Assembly: GCA_017960525.1 (NCBI GenBank)
Contig: JAGCZA010000107.1
Coordinates: 1-64,000 of the forward strand
Length of the DNA stretch: 64,000 nt
Source: Prevotella sp.
GTDB taxonomy: Bacteria; Bacteroidota; Bacteroidia; Bacteroidales; Bacteroidaceae
Direction of reading: 5' to 3'
The notes beneath the pieces were generated by a model. The model saw only the letters and a list, made by a program, of their open reading frames with translations, was not told the origin of the DNA and searched no databases. Made by a program: the position numbers and the translations under genes. The stretch's first letter is position 1. The number at the start of each line of letters is the position of its first letter. This document shows positions 28,257-37,417 of this stretch, piece by piece.

Positions 28257-28510
28257 CGGCCGATTCTCGAAGTTATGAGATAATGGGCATTGACGGACGT
28301 GTCCGTTCGCGCCCACAATTCGATTGACAGCCTACGCCGGGCTGAGGAGGGCGTCTTCAGCAATGGAGGACCTGACGAAGCGGGCTTTGGGTGGGAAAGA
28401 GAATCTTTACATAGAAAGGCGTTTACAAAGCGCTCTGTTCTTGGACCTATCGGAAATCTAGCAAATCTACGATACATGTTGTCCAGAACAATGCAGCGGT
28501 AGATGTCCCT

Positions 28511-28532
28511 GGGATGTGTTTATACGCATCCC
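28511..28532 (+). promoter_or_regulatory. Leader hairpin
   Basis: gggatgtg and cgcatccc pair over 8 bp (one G-T) around the loop tttata. There is no U-tract, so it is more likely a pause, processing or antitermination element than a terminator. Confidence 0.5.
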
Positions 28533-28654
28533 CTTTGGAGATATAGATGCAATGGTGTGTCTATACGTTCTCAATAAAGGGGTACTATATTCATATCGGC
28601 GTGGGCTCTGACGTTGTCTGTTCAACAACATAGGTGATGCTAGAGCCTCGATAG

Positions 28655-28687
28655 GTGGAACGGACAGCAGTGCGATTCCACGCTTTT
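28655..28687 (+). terminator. Terminator-like hairpin before the NusG-family gene
   Basis: gtggaa (28655-28660) pairs with ttccac (28676-28681), extended by cg/cg past a bulged A, and is followed by gcttttttg. It sits about 45 bp before the start codon. It could stop leader transcripts unless antitermination occurs. Confidence 0.5.
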
Positions 28688-28732
28688 TTGTGTACCGTGT
28701 CGAACCGACCAGATATACAAAAAAGGTCCGAT

Positions 28733-29410
28733 ATGAGCACATTGTCTAATGTGAAAACTCGTCGAGGCGAGGCAAATCCTCCGAGCGTCAGGTTTACCCC
28801 TGATGCCTTCCCCGAAGCAAAAAGCTCAAAAACAGGGGTGTCGGTAAGATATGCAGTAACACCTGAAAAGAAATGGTTCGTATTCCGGGCATCATACGGA
28901 AGGGAAGATAAAGCATCCGATTATTTGGTTGAAGACGGGACTTACACCTACATTGCCAAAAAGTATGTTGAGAGGTATATTCGTGGAAAGCGAAAGAGAT
29001 ACCTCCAGACACTCATCCCGAATTTGTTGTTTGCATACACAACCGAGGACAAGGCAGAAAAATATGTTAATAGCACGCCGGCTTTATCCTATCTTTCCTA
29101 TTATTATAACCATTTTGAGCTTGATGATGAGCAGAAGAATCCCCCATTGATAGTTTCTTGTGACGAAATGGGGAGATTTGTAAAAGCAACATGCAATAAG
29201 AACAAGCATCTGTTATTTGTTGACCTATCTCAATGCCATTATAAAAGTGGTGAGATGGTAAGAGTAATGGAAGGCCCATTCAAAGGAACAGAAGGAAAGG
29301 TCGCGAGAATATCTGGCCAGCAAAGAGTTGTTATCTCATTGTCAAACATCGGCTTGATTTCTACTGCATATATCCCGACCGCATTCCTTCAGAAGTTGGA
29401 TTCTGAATAA
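28733..29410 (+). CDS. NusG-family specialised antiterminator (UpxY/LoaP-like)
   Basis: A 225-aa protein from ATG 28733; a GTG at 28655 would lie inside the leader hairpin. The NGN domain starts at about residue 45 (KKWFVFRASYGREDKASDYL) and runs to about 150. The C-terminal KOW domain (GEMVRVMEGPFKGTEGKVARI) is intact. Specialised NusG paralogues bind RNA polymerase early in a long operon and suppress termination. As the first gene of a 29-kb T6SS block, it most likely acts on that operon in cis. It ends 28 bp before clpV. Confidence 0.85.
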   Translation: MSTLSNVKTRRGEANPPSVRFTPDAFPEAKSSKTGVSVRYAVTPEKKWFVFRASYGREDKASDYLVEDGTYTYIAKKYVERYIRGKRKRYLQTLIPNLLFAYTTEDKAEKYVNSTPALSYLSYYYNHFELDDEQKNPPLIVSCDEMGRFVKATCNKNKHLLFVDLSQCHYKSGEMVRVMEGPFKGTEGKVARISGQQRVVISLSNIGLISTAYIPTAFLQKLDSE

Positions 29411-29438
29411 GAAAGTAAAACAACTCATTATTAAAAAT

Positions 29439-31703
29439 ATGGACAAGTACATCCAATTGCTACAAGGGTTCTCATTTGACTTGTTGCATATAGCGCAATC
29501 TTTCGCTACTGACAACAAGTCGCCAAAGATAGAGCCTGCCCATCTGCTTCGTGCACTTCTTCACAAGAGTGCGGGTTTGGTAAACTTCATAGAGGACACT
29601 CTTGATGAAGACTACTATTATCTTGTTGACTGGGCTGATATGCGGATAAAGCAATGCGACAAGTCACCATACGGGATGAAAGGGCCAGAGTTGTCGCATG
29701 ACGCTCAAATGGTTGTGAAGGAGGCTTTGGAAATAAGTGAGAAATGCGGACTTCAGGAAATCACTCCCGTCACTCTTCTTGCCTCTTTAGTCACCCCTGG
29801 AATTGGTTTCTCGTATGAACAACTGAAAACATTGCCTGTTCAAGCTGACAAGATAATAAAGACTATTCCGTCAGGAGCGACTACTAAGACCCGAGCGGGT
29901 TCGTCCATCACTAATCATCAGGCTTCGCAAGGTGAAATATCCCAAGATTACTGCATTCTCATGTTGTCGAGCGTTCCAGAGTCACCAGTTATTGGCTTCA
30001 GTGATAAAATCCTGTCAATGGGTGAAGTGCTGGCTCGTAAAGATAGGGCTAATATTTTGATTGTAGGAGAAACCGGAGTTGGAAAAACTAGCCTGATTAA
30101 TGGAATCATACAGAAAGTCCGTGACAAGAAAGTCCCTGCATCCTTAGAAAATTTGCAGCCATACGAGTTAGACCTAATAGCTTTGAGCCAAGGAGTAACA
30201 TATAAAGGCGAGATTGAAGATAGATTCAAGACAGTGGTAGACAGTCTGTTAAATCAATCACAGCCCCTTTTAGTCATTGAAAACTTCCATCGAGTTGAGG
30301 ACAAGCAATCAACTCTTAATAGTATCTTGCCAGGGCTTAAAAAGCTTTTGTCAAAGAATCAGTTGCAAATTATTTGTACCGCTACGATTGACGGATATAC
30401 TAAAGATATAGAGAAAGATAAGGAATTCATAAGTTTCTTTGAAAAGGTTACTGTTGATGAACCGACTGAAGAACAAGCTGTTGAGATTTTGAAGAGCAAG
30501 CGGGAAAGTTATGAGCAATTCCATCACTTACCAATTGAGGATGAAGTGCCAGCAGAGATTGTTCGTCTTGCAAAACGTTATCTGCCAGACCGCCATCTGC
30601 CTTCTTCAGCCATTGACTTACTTGACCGTGCCTTGGCATCTGTAAAGATTGCCAACGAAATGGCAGATTTATCAGAAGAGAAGGCTAAGAAGCAAGAAAA
30701 ACTACAAAAAGATGCTGTCCGTGATGTTGTTTCAAAGATGACAGGAATACCGATGGGTAGCATTCAGTCAGAAGAACGTGAGAAACTGTCAAATGCAGAG
30801 GAAATACTTCATAAGCGAGTGGTAGGCCAAAACCATGCGATAAAGAGTATTCTAGAGGCCATCTATGAATCGCGTTCCGGTCTGAACAAGAAAGGCCAGC
30901 CGATGGGTTCGTTCTTCTTCCTTGGCCCGACAGGTACGGGTAAGACAGAATTAGCCAAGTCGTTGGCCGAATTTCTGTTCAATGATGAGACAAGTATTTT
31001 ACGCTTCGACATGTCAGAATATAAGGAAGAACATTCTGTGGCATTGTTGTATGGTGCGCCTCCGGGATATGTGGGATATGAAGAGGGCGGCCTGTTGGTA
31101 AATCAGATTCGTCAGCACCCTTATTCTGTAGTTTTGTTCGACGAGATTGAAAAAGCTCACAAATCTGTATTTGACTTGTTCCTCCAAATTTTGGATGAAG
31201 GTAAATTGCATGACCGCTTAGGGCGCGTGGGCGATTTCTCAAATTCGCTGATAATCTTTACTTCAAATATCGGAAGTGATTTTATTTTCAAATCTTTTGG
31301 CGAGAACAAAGTTCCAACTCACGACCAGATGTTAGAAGTGATGCAGGGCCTGTTCAGGCCAGAGTTCCTGGCTCGACTTACGGAGATAGTACCTTTCTCG
31401 CCGATTACAGCAGAGATGATTGACCGTATCTTCGACATTCATATCAAGAACCTCTTGAAGACGCTTAACGAGCAGAACATCGAGTTGGAAATTGACGAGA
31501 GTGCAAGGAACTATGTCACTAAGGTTGGGTTCAACGCACATTATGGAGCAAGACCAATTCTTGGAATTATCCGCAAAGAAATACGTCGTCCTCTATCGAA
31601 GTTTATTATTTCTGGTGACATAAACTCTGGGGATAAGGTAACAATGAAGTATGATGAAGAGAAAAAACAAATAAGTTGGGACATAGACACTCCTGATGAA
31701 TAA
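29439..31703 (+). CDS. tssH: T6SS disaggregase ClpV (TssH)
   Basis: A 754-aa double AAA+ ATPase. It has an N-terminal Clp_N-like repeat region (1-150), Walker A1 GETGVGKTSL near residue 210, a short middle coiled coil near 410, Walker A2 GPTGTGKTELAKS near 495, and the pore-loop region YGAPPGYVGYEEGG near 530. A Clp D2-small domain closes the protein. ClpV binds contracted TssB/TssC sheath and recycles it with ATP. It is somewhat shorter than proteobacterial ClpV (about 850-900 aa), as is common in Bacteroidales T6SS. Housekeeping ClpB is less likely because tssB and tssC follow directly. Confidence 0.93.
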   Translation: MDKYIQLLQGFSFDLLHIAQSFATDNKSPKIEPAHLLRALLHKSAGLVNFIEDTLDEDYYYLVDWADMRIKQCDKSPYGMKGPELSHDAQMVVKEALEISEKCGLQEITPVTLLASLVTPGIGFSYEQLKTLPVQADKIIKTIPSGATTKTRAGSSITNHQASQGEISQDYCILMLSSVPESPVIGFSDKILSMGEVLARKDRANILIVGETGVGKTSLINGIIQKVRDKKVPASLENLQPYELDLIALSQGVTYKGEIEDRFKTVVDSLLNQSQPLLVIENFHRVEDKQSTLNSILPGLKKLLSKNQLQIICTATIDGYTKDIEKDKEFISFFEKVTVDEPTEEQAVEILKSKRESYEQFHHLPIEDEVPAEIVRLAKRYLPDRHLPSSAIDLLDRALASVKIANEMADLSEEKAKKQEKLQKDAVRDVVSKMTGIPMGSIQSEEREKLSNAEEILHKRVVGQNHAIKSILEAIYESRSGLNKKGQPMGSFFFLGPTGTGKTELAKSLAEFLFNDETSILRFDMSEYKEEHSVALLYGAPPGYVGYEEGGLLVNQIRQHPYSVVLFDEIEKAHKSVFDLFLQILDEGKLHDRLGRVGDFSNSLIIFTSNIGSDFIFKSFGENKVPTHDQMLEVMQGLFRPEFLARLTEIVPFSPITAEMIDRIFDIHIKNLLKTLNEQNIELEIDESARNYVTKVGFNAHYGARPILGIIRKEIRRPLSKFIISGDINSGDKVTMKYDEEKKQISWDIDTPDE

Positions 31704-31730
31704 TTTTTAATAACTAAAAATATATTAATT

Positions 31731-32186
31731 ATGGCAAGAAAAACTGTTATCTCGAAGGTTCTGGATGCTGACGCACAAGATGGCATCATCGAGTTCCCGC
31801 AAAACAGGACTCTGTATGCTGACCAGTTTACTGATGAAGCGCCAAACACCGACGAAGACCGAGAAGGCTTTAAGCCAAAAAACATGAAGGAAGTGTTTGA
31901 ACACTACCAGCCAAGCAAAAACGATGTCGCTTTAGAGACAGAAGAAGGCGGTGCAGTTTATGAGAGCTTCGGTTTCAAGTCAATTAAAGATTTTGAAGAT
32001 GAAGCCCTAATTGAGCAGAGTGAACTTCTTGGAGCCGAGAAGGGTAAAATTGATGCCTACAATTCGGTTATCCGCCAGTTGGAGAAGAACAAGACTCTGC
32101 GAAACACTCTCAAGGATGAAGCAGCAAAAAGCAATCTGAAGAATGCCCTCAAAGCATTGCTGGCGGAAATTGAAGATGCAGAATAA
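31731..32186 (+). CDS. tssB: T6SS sheath small subunit
   Basis: A 151-aa protein 27 bp after clpV. The segment MKEVFEHYQPSKNDVAL and the following FGFKSIKDFEDEALIEQS match the TssB family. Next to it is a TssC. TssB and TssC form the contractile sheath around the Hcp tube in the cytosol. The C-terminal helix (NALKALLAEIEDAE) is acidic, as in the family. Confidence 0.88.
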   Translation: MARKTVISKVLDADAQDGIIEFPQNRTLYADQFTDEAPNTDEDREGFKPKNMKEVFEHYQPSKNDVALETEEGGAVYESFGFKSIKDFEDEALIEQSELLGAEKGKIDAYNSVIRQLEKNKTLRNTLKDEAAKSNLKNALKALLAEIEDAE

Positions 32187-32224
32187 TCCTTTTGTTATAT
32201 TTTAAGGTATAAACACTATTATAT

Positions 32225-33607
32225 ATGGCAGCAGAAGAATTGAATAAAGAAGTTCAGGCTGAAGGCTTGGAACTGAAAGAGAGAGAAAAAATAGAGAATC
32301 CTGCAGGACTACTGCAAGATAGTCTTGGAGGCTTGGATAAGTTTGGTGGTTTCCAGTTGCTCAAAGGCCTTATTAAAGGTGTCGAGAATATGGACCCTCG
32401 TCGTAAAGCAGTAAAGAACATCTTCTTGTCCGACTCTGCTTACACAGATGCCCGTAAGAAATTGAAGAACGAGCTTGCCCTGTGGGTTTCTATTCTTGAA
32501 GGTGAAGGAGCAGACCCTATGGAAATCATCGAGGGTTGCAAGGCAAAATGTGAGAAAGCCGAACAGAACTTGAAGAATAATCTGTTTAACATCCATGAGG
32601 AAATCAAGAAATTGGAGGTTACGTATCGCTCTCTTGATTCCTTCTTCGCCAATGCAGGACAGGGAAAGATTGACTGCATCACCTTGATGAATGTGAACAA
32701 GGATGAGTTGGAGTCTCACGATTCTGAAGATACCGTCGCCATTCGTGAGGAACTGGAGAAGTATTATGACCGTCTTAGCTTGAAGAACAATTACAGTCTG
32801 CTCGTTGTTCCCGGCTATCTCGGCGATGCAAATACAATTAGAATGTGGGCCGACACAGCATATCGCAACAAGGTTATTATGTTGACGGACTTCAAGGACA
32901 GCCTTAATTTCGAAATGCTTAAGGAGGAACTTGACGATGCCAGCCTGCAGGGGCAGGATGCTCATTTGGCAAACGTCGTCATGACTTGTAACTATATTCT
33001 TGGCAGAAAGAAGTCGGAATTGGCAAATGAGGACGATGACGTTTATTTGCCAGGCTCTGCAGCTCTCGCTGGCCGCATGACCAATACTGACGAGATTGTC
33101 ATTGCGCAGGGAGCTGCTGGCAAGAAGTATGGCACCCTCAGCAATGTAAAAGGTGCCCGTCTTGACCTGCGTAAGTCAGAAATAGCCGCTTTAATAGATC
33201 AGGGTGTCATCCCAATGGTTGAAGAAGACGGGCGCACAATGGCGTTCTCCAACCGTTCTCTTTATAACGGAGCGACGATTGGCTTACAGGAATATCCCAT
33301 TGTCCGCACATTCGACTGGATTGGTAAGGTGTTCCAGAATTTCTTCAATGATGAAGCATTCATAAACTGGAACTCCCAGGTCAAGGCTGAATTGCAGCAA
33401 GCCGTTCATGATTTCCTGAGTGACTATAAAGGGCCTGGGAAACTTATTGAGAACTACAATCTCAAAGGTATCAACCAAGACCCCAAGACAAAGGATATCT
33501 CTATACAGGTAGAGCTGAAGCCTTTCTTCGCTGCTAAGAATTTCTTCATTGAACTGACAGGACACAATGGTCAAGCAGGCGTTGAATGGGATCAGAGCGT
33601 TAAGTAA
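32225..33607 (+). CDS. tssC: T6SS sheath large subunit
   Basis: A 460-aa protein matching TssC: an N-terminal region ending in RRKAVKNIFLSDSAYTDARK, a long helical middle segment, and the C-terminal sheath domain with DFLSDYKGPGKLIENYNL and DISIQVELKPFFAAKNFFI. The last is the conserved C-terminal beta-strand region that interlocks with TssB. Stop at 33607; 58 bp later the first hcp begins. Confidence 0.9.
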   Translation: MAAEELNKEVQAEGLELKEREKIENPAGLLQDSLGGLDKFGGFQLLKGLIKGVENMDPRRKAVKNIFLSDSAYTDARKKLKNELALWVSILEGEGADPMEIIEGCKAKCEKAEQNLKNNLFNIHEEIKKLEVTYRSLDSFFANAGQGKIDCITLMNVNKDELESHDSEDTVAIREELEKYYDRLSLKNNYSLLVVPGYLGDANTIRMWADTAYRNKVIMLTDFKDSLNFEMLKEELDDASLQGQDAHLANVVMTCNYILGRKKSELANEDDDVYLPGSAALAGRMTNTDEIVIAQGAAGKKYGTLSNVKGARLDLRKSEIAALIDQGVIPMVEEDGRTMAFSNRSLYNGATIGLQEYPIVRTFDWIGKVFQNFFNDEAFINWNSQVKAELQQAVHDFLSDYKGPGKLIENYNLKGINQDPKTKDISIQVELKPFFAAKNFFIELTGHNGQAGVEWDQSVK

Positions 33608-33665
33608 AAGGTGTTTATCACTAATTTATATTTTTATTTCTTTAATAACTAAAAAGCAAAAAATT

Positions 33666-34073
33666 ATGGCAGCACAAAGAGTTGTTACACTCAATGCCGA
33701 TGGCATTGCTGAGCGTGAGATTATGTACGTTCGTTATGAACTGAATCAGCAGACCGACGTTGAAGGTCAGCCGACTGGTACCACCCGTGGTGGTAAAATC
33801 TATTTCAAGGTGAAGTCGAATGATGACGGCAACACCGACCTCTTGGAGTGGATGTGCGACACTTATATGAGTAAGAGTGGCACAATTTCTTGGCCCAACC
33901 GTCAGGGTGGTGAGATGAAACATCTGGATTTCAAGGAAGGCTACATGGTTGAATATGCTGAGACATACGACAACAAGAATGAGGTTCAGCAGTATGAGGA
34001 GTTCACCATTTCTGCCAAGGAGATTCAGATTGGTAATGCTCATCACAACAACCGTTGGACGATCGACAACTAA
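33666..34073 (+). CDS. tssD: T6SS tube protein Hcp (TssD), copy 1
   Basis: A 135-aa protein from ATG 33666 (the longer frame back to 33567 overlaps tssC and is not the gene). It has the Bacteroidales TssD pattern: RYELNQQTDVEGQPTG, GGKIYFKVKS, LLEWMCDTYMSKSGTI, and a terminal YEEFTISAKEIQIG. Hcp hexamers stack into the inner tube and carry small effectors. The 3' flank carries a perfect hairpin separating it from copy 2. Confidence 0.92.
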   Translation: MAAQRVVTLNADGIAEREIMYVRYELNQQTDVEGQPTGTTRGGKIYFKVKSNDDGNTDLLEWMCDTYMSKSGTISWPNRQGGEMKHLDFKEGYMVEYAETYDNKNEVQQYEEFTISAKEIQIGNAHHNNRWTIDN

Positions 34074-34083
34074 TCCTGACCGC

Positions 34084-34118
34084 AATCTGGTGCTTGGCGG
34101 TTTGCCAAGCACCAGATT
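34084..34118 (+). promoter_or_regulatory. Perfect 15-bp hairpin between the two hcp genes
   Basis: aatctggtgcttggc (34084-34098) and gccaagcaccagatt (34104-34118) pair without mismatch around ggttt. No U-tract follows. It likely stabilises or processes the hcp1 transcript, or attenuates downstream expression. Confidence 0.8.
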
Positions 34119-34133
34119 CCAATAAGAAAGATT

Positions 34134-34541
34134 ATGGCTCTACAAGGTGAATTAAAAATTGGCGGACGTACCTATGGCGTTGTAGAATGCGCATACGAGT
34201 TCAATCAGTCCATTGATGACACGGGAAAACCCACCACTCGTCCTAAAGGAGGACAAATCACATTTGTGATGCCATCCACCAGTGACGATGATATGTTTTT
34301 CTACAAGTGGATGTTCAATAAGACTGAGGTAAAAGCAGGTATTTTCCGTTTCGTAGTTTTTTCAAAGAGTAATAAGCGGAGTTTTAAAACCGTTGAGTTT
34401 GCCAATGCTTATTGTATCAGCCTGAAAGACTATTTTAATGATAACGACAGCAAACTGATGTACACAACAGTAACAATAAGTGCTGAAGTTATTCGTATAG
34501 GTACTTTCGATAGTGCCATGTTTACTAACGAGTGGACTTAA
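34134..34541 (+). CDS. tssD: T6SS tube protein Hcp (TssD), copy 2
   Basis: A 135-aa protein with the typical TssD start LKIGGRTYGVVECAYEFNQSIDDTG, then KGGQITFVMPSTSDDDMFFYKWM and YTTVTISAEVIRIG. It shares length and pattern with copy 1 but the sequences differ over most positions. It might be a specialised tube subunit, a cargo-binding variant, or the tip hexamer under VgrG. The vgrG gene starts 6 bp after it. Confidence 0.88.
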   Translation: MALQGELKIGGRTYGVVECAYEFNQSIDDTGKPTTRPKGGQITFVMPSTSDDDMFFYKWMFNKTEVKAGIFRFVVFSKSNKRSFKTVEFANAYCISLKDYFNDNDSKLMYTTVTISAEVIRIGTFDSAMFTNEWT

Positions 34542-34547
34542 AATAGT

Positions 34548-36572
34548 ATGTCTATATCAGTCAAAAACATATCAATTGCCATTGGTGGAACAACTTCATC
34601 AGGTTTTGACATTGACCTTGATGGGGCAAAGTACCGTCTTGACAACTTTACATTGTACCAAAGTCTGTTAACCCATAACACTTTGTCTTTCTCTATGCAT
34701 AAAGGACCTGACGAAGAAATCAATGAGGCGATGTTCTCGGTATGTGGGCAAATAATTGGTAAAGACATAACTGTTACGTTACAGACTGATAATATTGAAA
34801 ATATTTCTTTGAATACGGAAAATGATAGTATCGCAGATATAGAATTCAAAGGGTTTATCATAGCTGCATCCGGTAGCAGAAGCGGCAGTGAATATAATAT
34901 TAATGTAGAAGCACGTAGTTGGGACGCACTGCTTGAAGATAATCCAAGTTGCAAATCATTTGAGGAAAAATCGCTTAACGACATCGTCAATGATGTTGTT
35001 GATGACTATAGTGACCATCTTGATACAGAGGTCGATTCTCGATTCACAGATACTATTCCTTATTGTGTTCAATATAATGAAACCAACTTCCAATTCCTAC
35101 AGCGTCTTGCACGCAGATATGGAGAATGGCTATACAACGACGGAACTCAGCTTGTTTTCGGAAATCTCAAGAAGCTGGATTCTGTTCGTCTCTCCTATCC
35201 CAGCAAGGATATCCCTTCTTATAATGTAGACTTAAAAATGCAACATGTAGCATTCAGTCATGTTGCTTCCTCATATAATGCATACGATGCCAATCAGAAA
35301 GAAGGTATCGGTGAAATGCAGAAAGAATATAACTCTCTTAGCGAACAGGTGTTCCAGGCTTCGCAAGAGTGTTATACAAAACCGACTTTACAGAATCTCC
35401 ATTCTGGTGGTTTTGCCAATAATGACGGTCGTGAGACCATACTAAATGTATCTACCAAAACACAAGCACGTGGCGAGAAAGCGGGTATGCTAACCTACTC
35501 TGGCAATACCTATTGCTCAAAATTAAAGATTGGTGCCACGCTTGTCATCATCGACAACTATATTACCAATAGTGCTTCCAATACGAAGAGCGATGTTGAC
35601 CAAGACGAAATTCTCATTACGGAGCTGATACATTATTTCTCTTCAGACGAAACTTATAGTAACCACTTTATGGGTATTCCATCTGAATGCGACTATCCTC
35701 CTTATTCAAATAGTGATGTCTATCCTGTCGCCACTTCCTGTCGCGCCAAGGTCACAGAAAATGAAGACCCCAACAATCTGGGACGTGTTCGTGTGCAGTT
35801 TGACTGGCAGGCGCAATTGGATAGTGAAATGATGACCCCGTGGCTACGTATGGCCCAGCCGTATGCAGGTGGTGGCAAGGGCTTCAGCTTCATCCCGGAA
35901 ATTGGCGAAGAAGTTATGATTGACTTTGAAGGCGGCAATGCTGAGCGTCCATATGTAAAAGGTACATTATATAATGGTGTAGATGATGTGGATGGTGCCT
36001 GGGTAGCCAGCAACAATAGCCATAATCAGGTAAAGGCCATCCGTACACGTAACGGTCACACCATTGAGATACATGATGAAGGCAACGACGGCTATATCCG
36101 CATTTATGACAATGAGAAAGAGAACTATATCCTTACATTCTCTACCGACCAGAAACTCATTAAGTTGGAATCTACTGGCAACATAGAACTGTATGCCAAG
36201 AATGACATTATCATGCATGCTGGTCACGATATTAACGCCAGTGCCGATAATGACATCTTCATTGCCGCTTCTCACGACATGCAACGGACAGCCGATAACG
36301 ACATCCGCGAACATGCGGGCAATGATCGCAGCACCAACATCGACCGCAACGACTCTCTTTCTGTCAGCGAAAACCAGTTTGTTAAGATTGGCGACAACAA
36401 AGACGAACAGATTGAACACAAACTGCAAGTTACAGCAGAGAACATCCGTGAAGAGGCGAAAGATCAGTTGCTTGAATATTCAACGACGCATCACATGAAA
36501 GCCGAAAATTCTGCGGCTATCAATGCTGGGAGCAAGATTGATATAAAGGCAGGTATCGTTAAAGTTCAATGA
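34548..36572 (+). CDS. tssI: T6SS spike protein VgrG (TssI)
   Basis: A 674-aa protein. Residues 1-380 are the gp27-like hub (NFQFLQRLARRYGEWLYND is diagnostic). Residues 396-470 are the gp5 OB-fold (NNLGRVRVQFDWQ, then PEIGEEVMIDFEGGNAERPY). The last 170 residues form a spike with repeated acidic [DN]-[DN]-I segments (ADNDIFIAASHDMQ, ADNDIREHAGNDR). No toxin domain is appended. It punctures target membranes and docks the PAAR tip encoded two genes on. Confidence 0.93.
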   Translation: MSISVKNISIAIGGTTSSGFDIDLDGAKYRLDNFTLYQSLLTHNTLSFSMHKGPDEEINEAMFSVCGQIIGKDITVTLQTDNIENISLNTENDSIADIEFKGFIIAASGSRSGSEYNINVEARSWDALLEDNPSCKSFEEKSLNDIVNDVVDDYSDHLDTEVDSRFTDTIPYCVQYNETNFQFLQRLARRYGEWLYNDGTQLVFGNLKKLDSVRLSYPSKDIPSYNVDLKMQHVAFSHVASSYNAYDANQKEGIGEMQKEYNSLSEQVFQASQECYTKPTLQNLHSGGFANNDGRETILNVSTKTQARGEKAGMLTYSGNTYCSKLKIGATLVIIDNYITNSASNTKSDVDQDEILITELIHYFSSDETYSNHFMGIPSECDYPPYSNSDVYPVATSCRAKVTENEDPNNLGRVRVQFDWQAQLDSEMMTPWLRMAQPYAGGGKGFSFIPEIGEEVMIDFEGGNAERPYVKGTLYNGVDDVDGAWVASNNSHNQVKAIRTRNGHTIEIHDEGNDGYIRIYDNEKENYILTFSTDQKLIKLESTGNIELYAKNDIIMHAGHDINASADNDIFIAASHDMQRTADNDIREHAGNDRSTNIDRNDSLSVSENQFVKIGDNKDEQIEHKLQVTAENIREEAKDQLLEYSTTHHMKAENSAAINAGSKIDIKAGIVKVQ

Positions 36573-36601
36573 TTTCATGACTGTAAACAGCTTAATTATT
36601 T

Positions 36602-37399
36602 ATGGATTACTTAATTCAACAATTATCAAGTGATGTTCATGCATTTAAAACAGGGGGTAATGCAAAGTTCCTATCTGACCGTATAAAGGACACTGTTTAT
36701 AAAATCTCAGAAGGATGTCGCATGACACATAATCAGGCGAGGAAGCTGGAATTTATTCTTCATGAAATATCTTCAGATCAAGCATTGAAATGGGTAGTCT
36801 ATGATGACTTGAAAAGAAAACTTAGGGACTCTATTTATAGAGCTCGAGAGGAAGTTGCATCATCATTCTATGCGTATTGGGGGAAAGATCCTTCGCAAAT
36901 GAATGGTATTAATTTTAAACACGATGTTTATATAGGGATGATCACCAAAGGGACAACACTTTATCAATGGTGTAAGGCTATAATTGTTAATGGAAAAGCG
37001 TCTCTATATGATGAGAAAACAAACATTTCAACTGTAGGTGAGTATTTTTGTTTTAGTAAAGTCCCTCAGGAACAGTTAGGCCTTAGTCCATATTATGATT
37101 TAACGGATGTTTCCGGCAAATTTTTGGGAACGGCAAAACGAGAGTGTTACAAATTCTGTTTCCCCTTTGATGCAGAATGCATGTTAAGTGCAGCAAGAGG
37201 TACATACGACAACTGGAACAATATGCAAAGATATGCATCAGGGAAACTTAAAAGGAATTCTTTAGGTCGACCCCAAGGAATGCCTTTGTGGACTGTTGGA
37301 GGTCAACAACAAGTTTATATACCACTTGGATTTGGTGATGATATAAAAAATAAAAAAAGATTAGCTATAGAACTGGCTAAAATTGCTCAACCTGCTTAA
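36602..37399 (+). CDS. Unrecognised protein in the VgrG-PAAR interval
   Basis: A 265-aa soluble protein with no signal peptide or TM. The N-terminal 100 aa look alpha-helical. The C-terminal half is aromatic and Cys-containing (ECYKFCFPFDAECML), with a final GQQQVYIPLGFGDD. Position between vgrG and the PAAR-like gene, 29 and 18 bp away, suggests a spike adaptor/chaperone or an effector. It is clearly AT-rich, like the effector genes after it. No family recognised. Confidence 0.6.
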   Translation: MDYLIQQLSSDVHAFKTGGNAKFLSDRIKDTVYKISEGCRMTHNQARKLEFILHEISSDQALKWVVYDDLKRKLRDSIYRAREEVASSFYAYWGKDPSQMNGINFKHDVYIGMITKGTTLYQWCKAIIVNGKASLYDEKTNISTVGEYFCFSKVPQEQLGLSPYYDLTDVSGKFLGTAKRECYKFCFPFDAECMLSAARGTYDNWNNMQRYASGKLKRNSLGRPQGMPLWTVGGQQQVYIPLGFGDDIKNKKRLAIELAKIAQPA

Positions 37400-37417
37400 A
37401 TAACATTCTTAATACAA

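Larger units (their letters stand above)
28020..28732 (+). other. Leader region of the T6SS operon, no convincing gene
   Basis: About 710 bp without a supported gene; a 70-codon frame at 28290-28502 and its antisense lack family features. The region holds a promoter candidate near 28213-28256, a stable hairpin at 28511-28532 and a terminator-like hairpin at 28655-28687. Long structured leaders before NusG-family antiterminators are known from Bacteroides capsule loci (UpxY). Confidence 0.6.

Noticed and set aside
28290-28502. A 70-codon frame in the T6SS leader, with open frames on the opposite strand too
   Set aside because: No family pattern, no plausible ribosome binding site and overlap with leader hairpins; more likely untranslated leader.
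29439-31703. Housekeeping ClpB as the identity of the AAA+ gene
   Set aside because: The middle coiled coil is too short and tssB/tssC follow directly; ClpV fits better.
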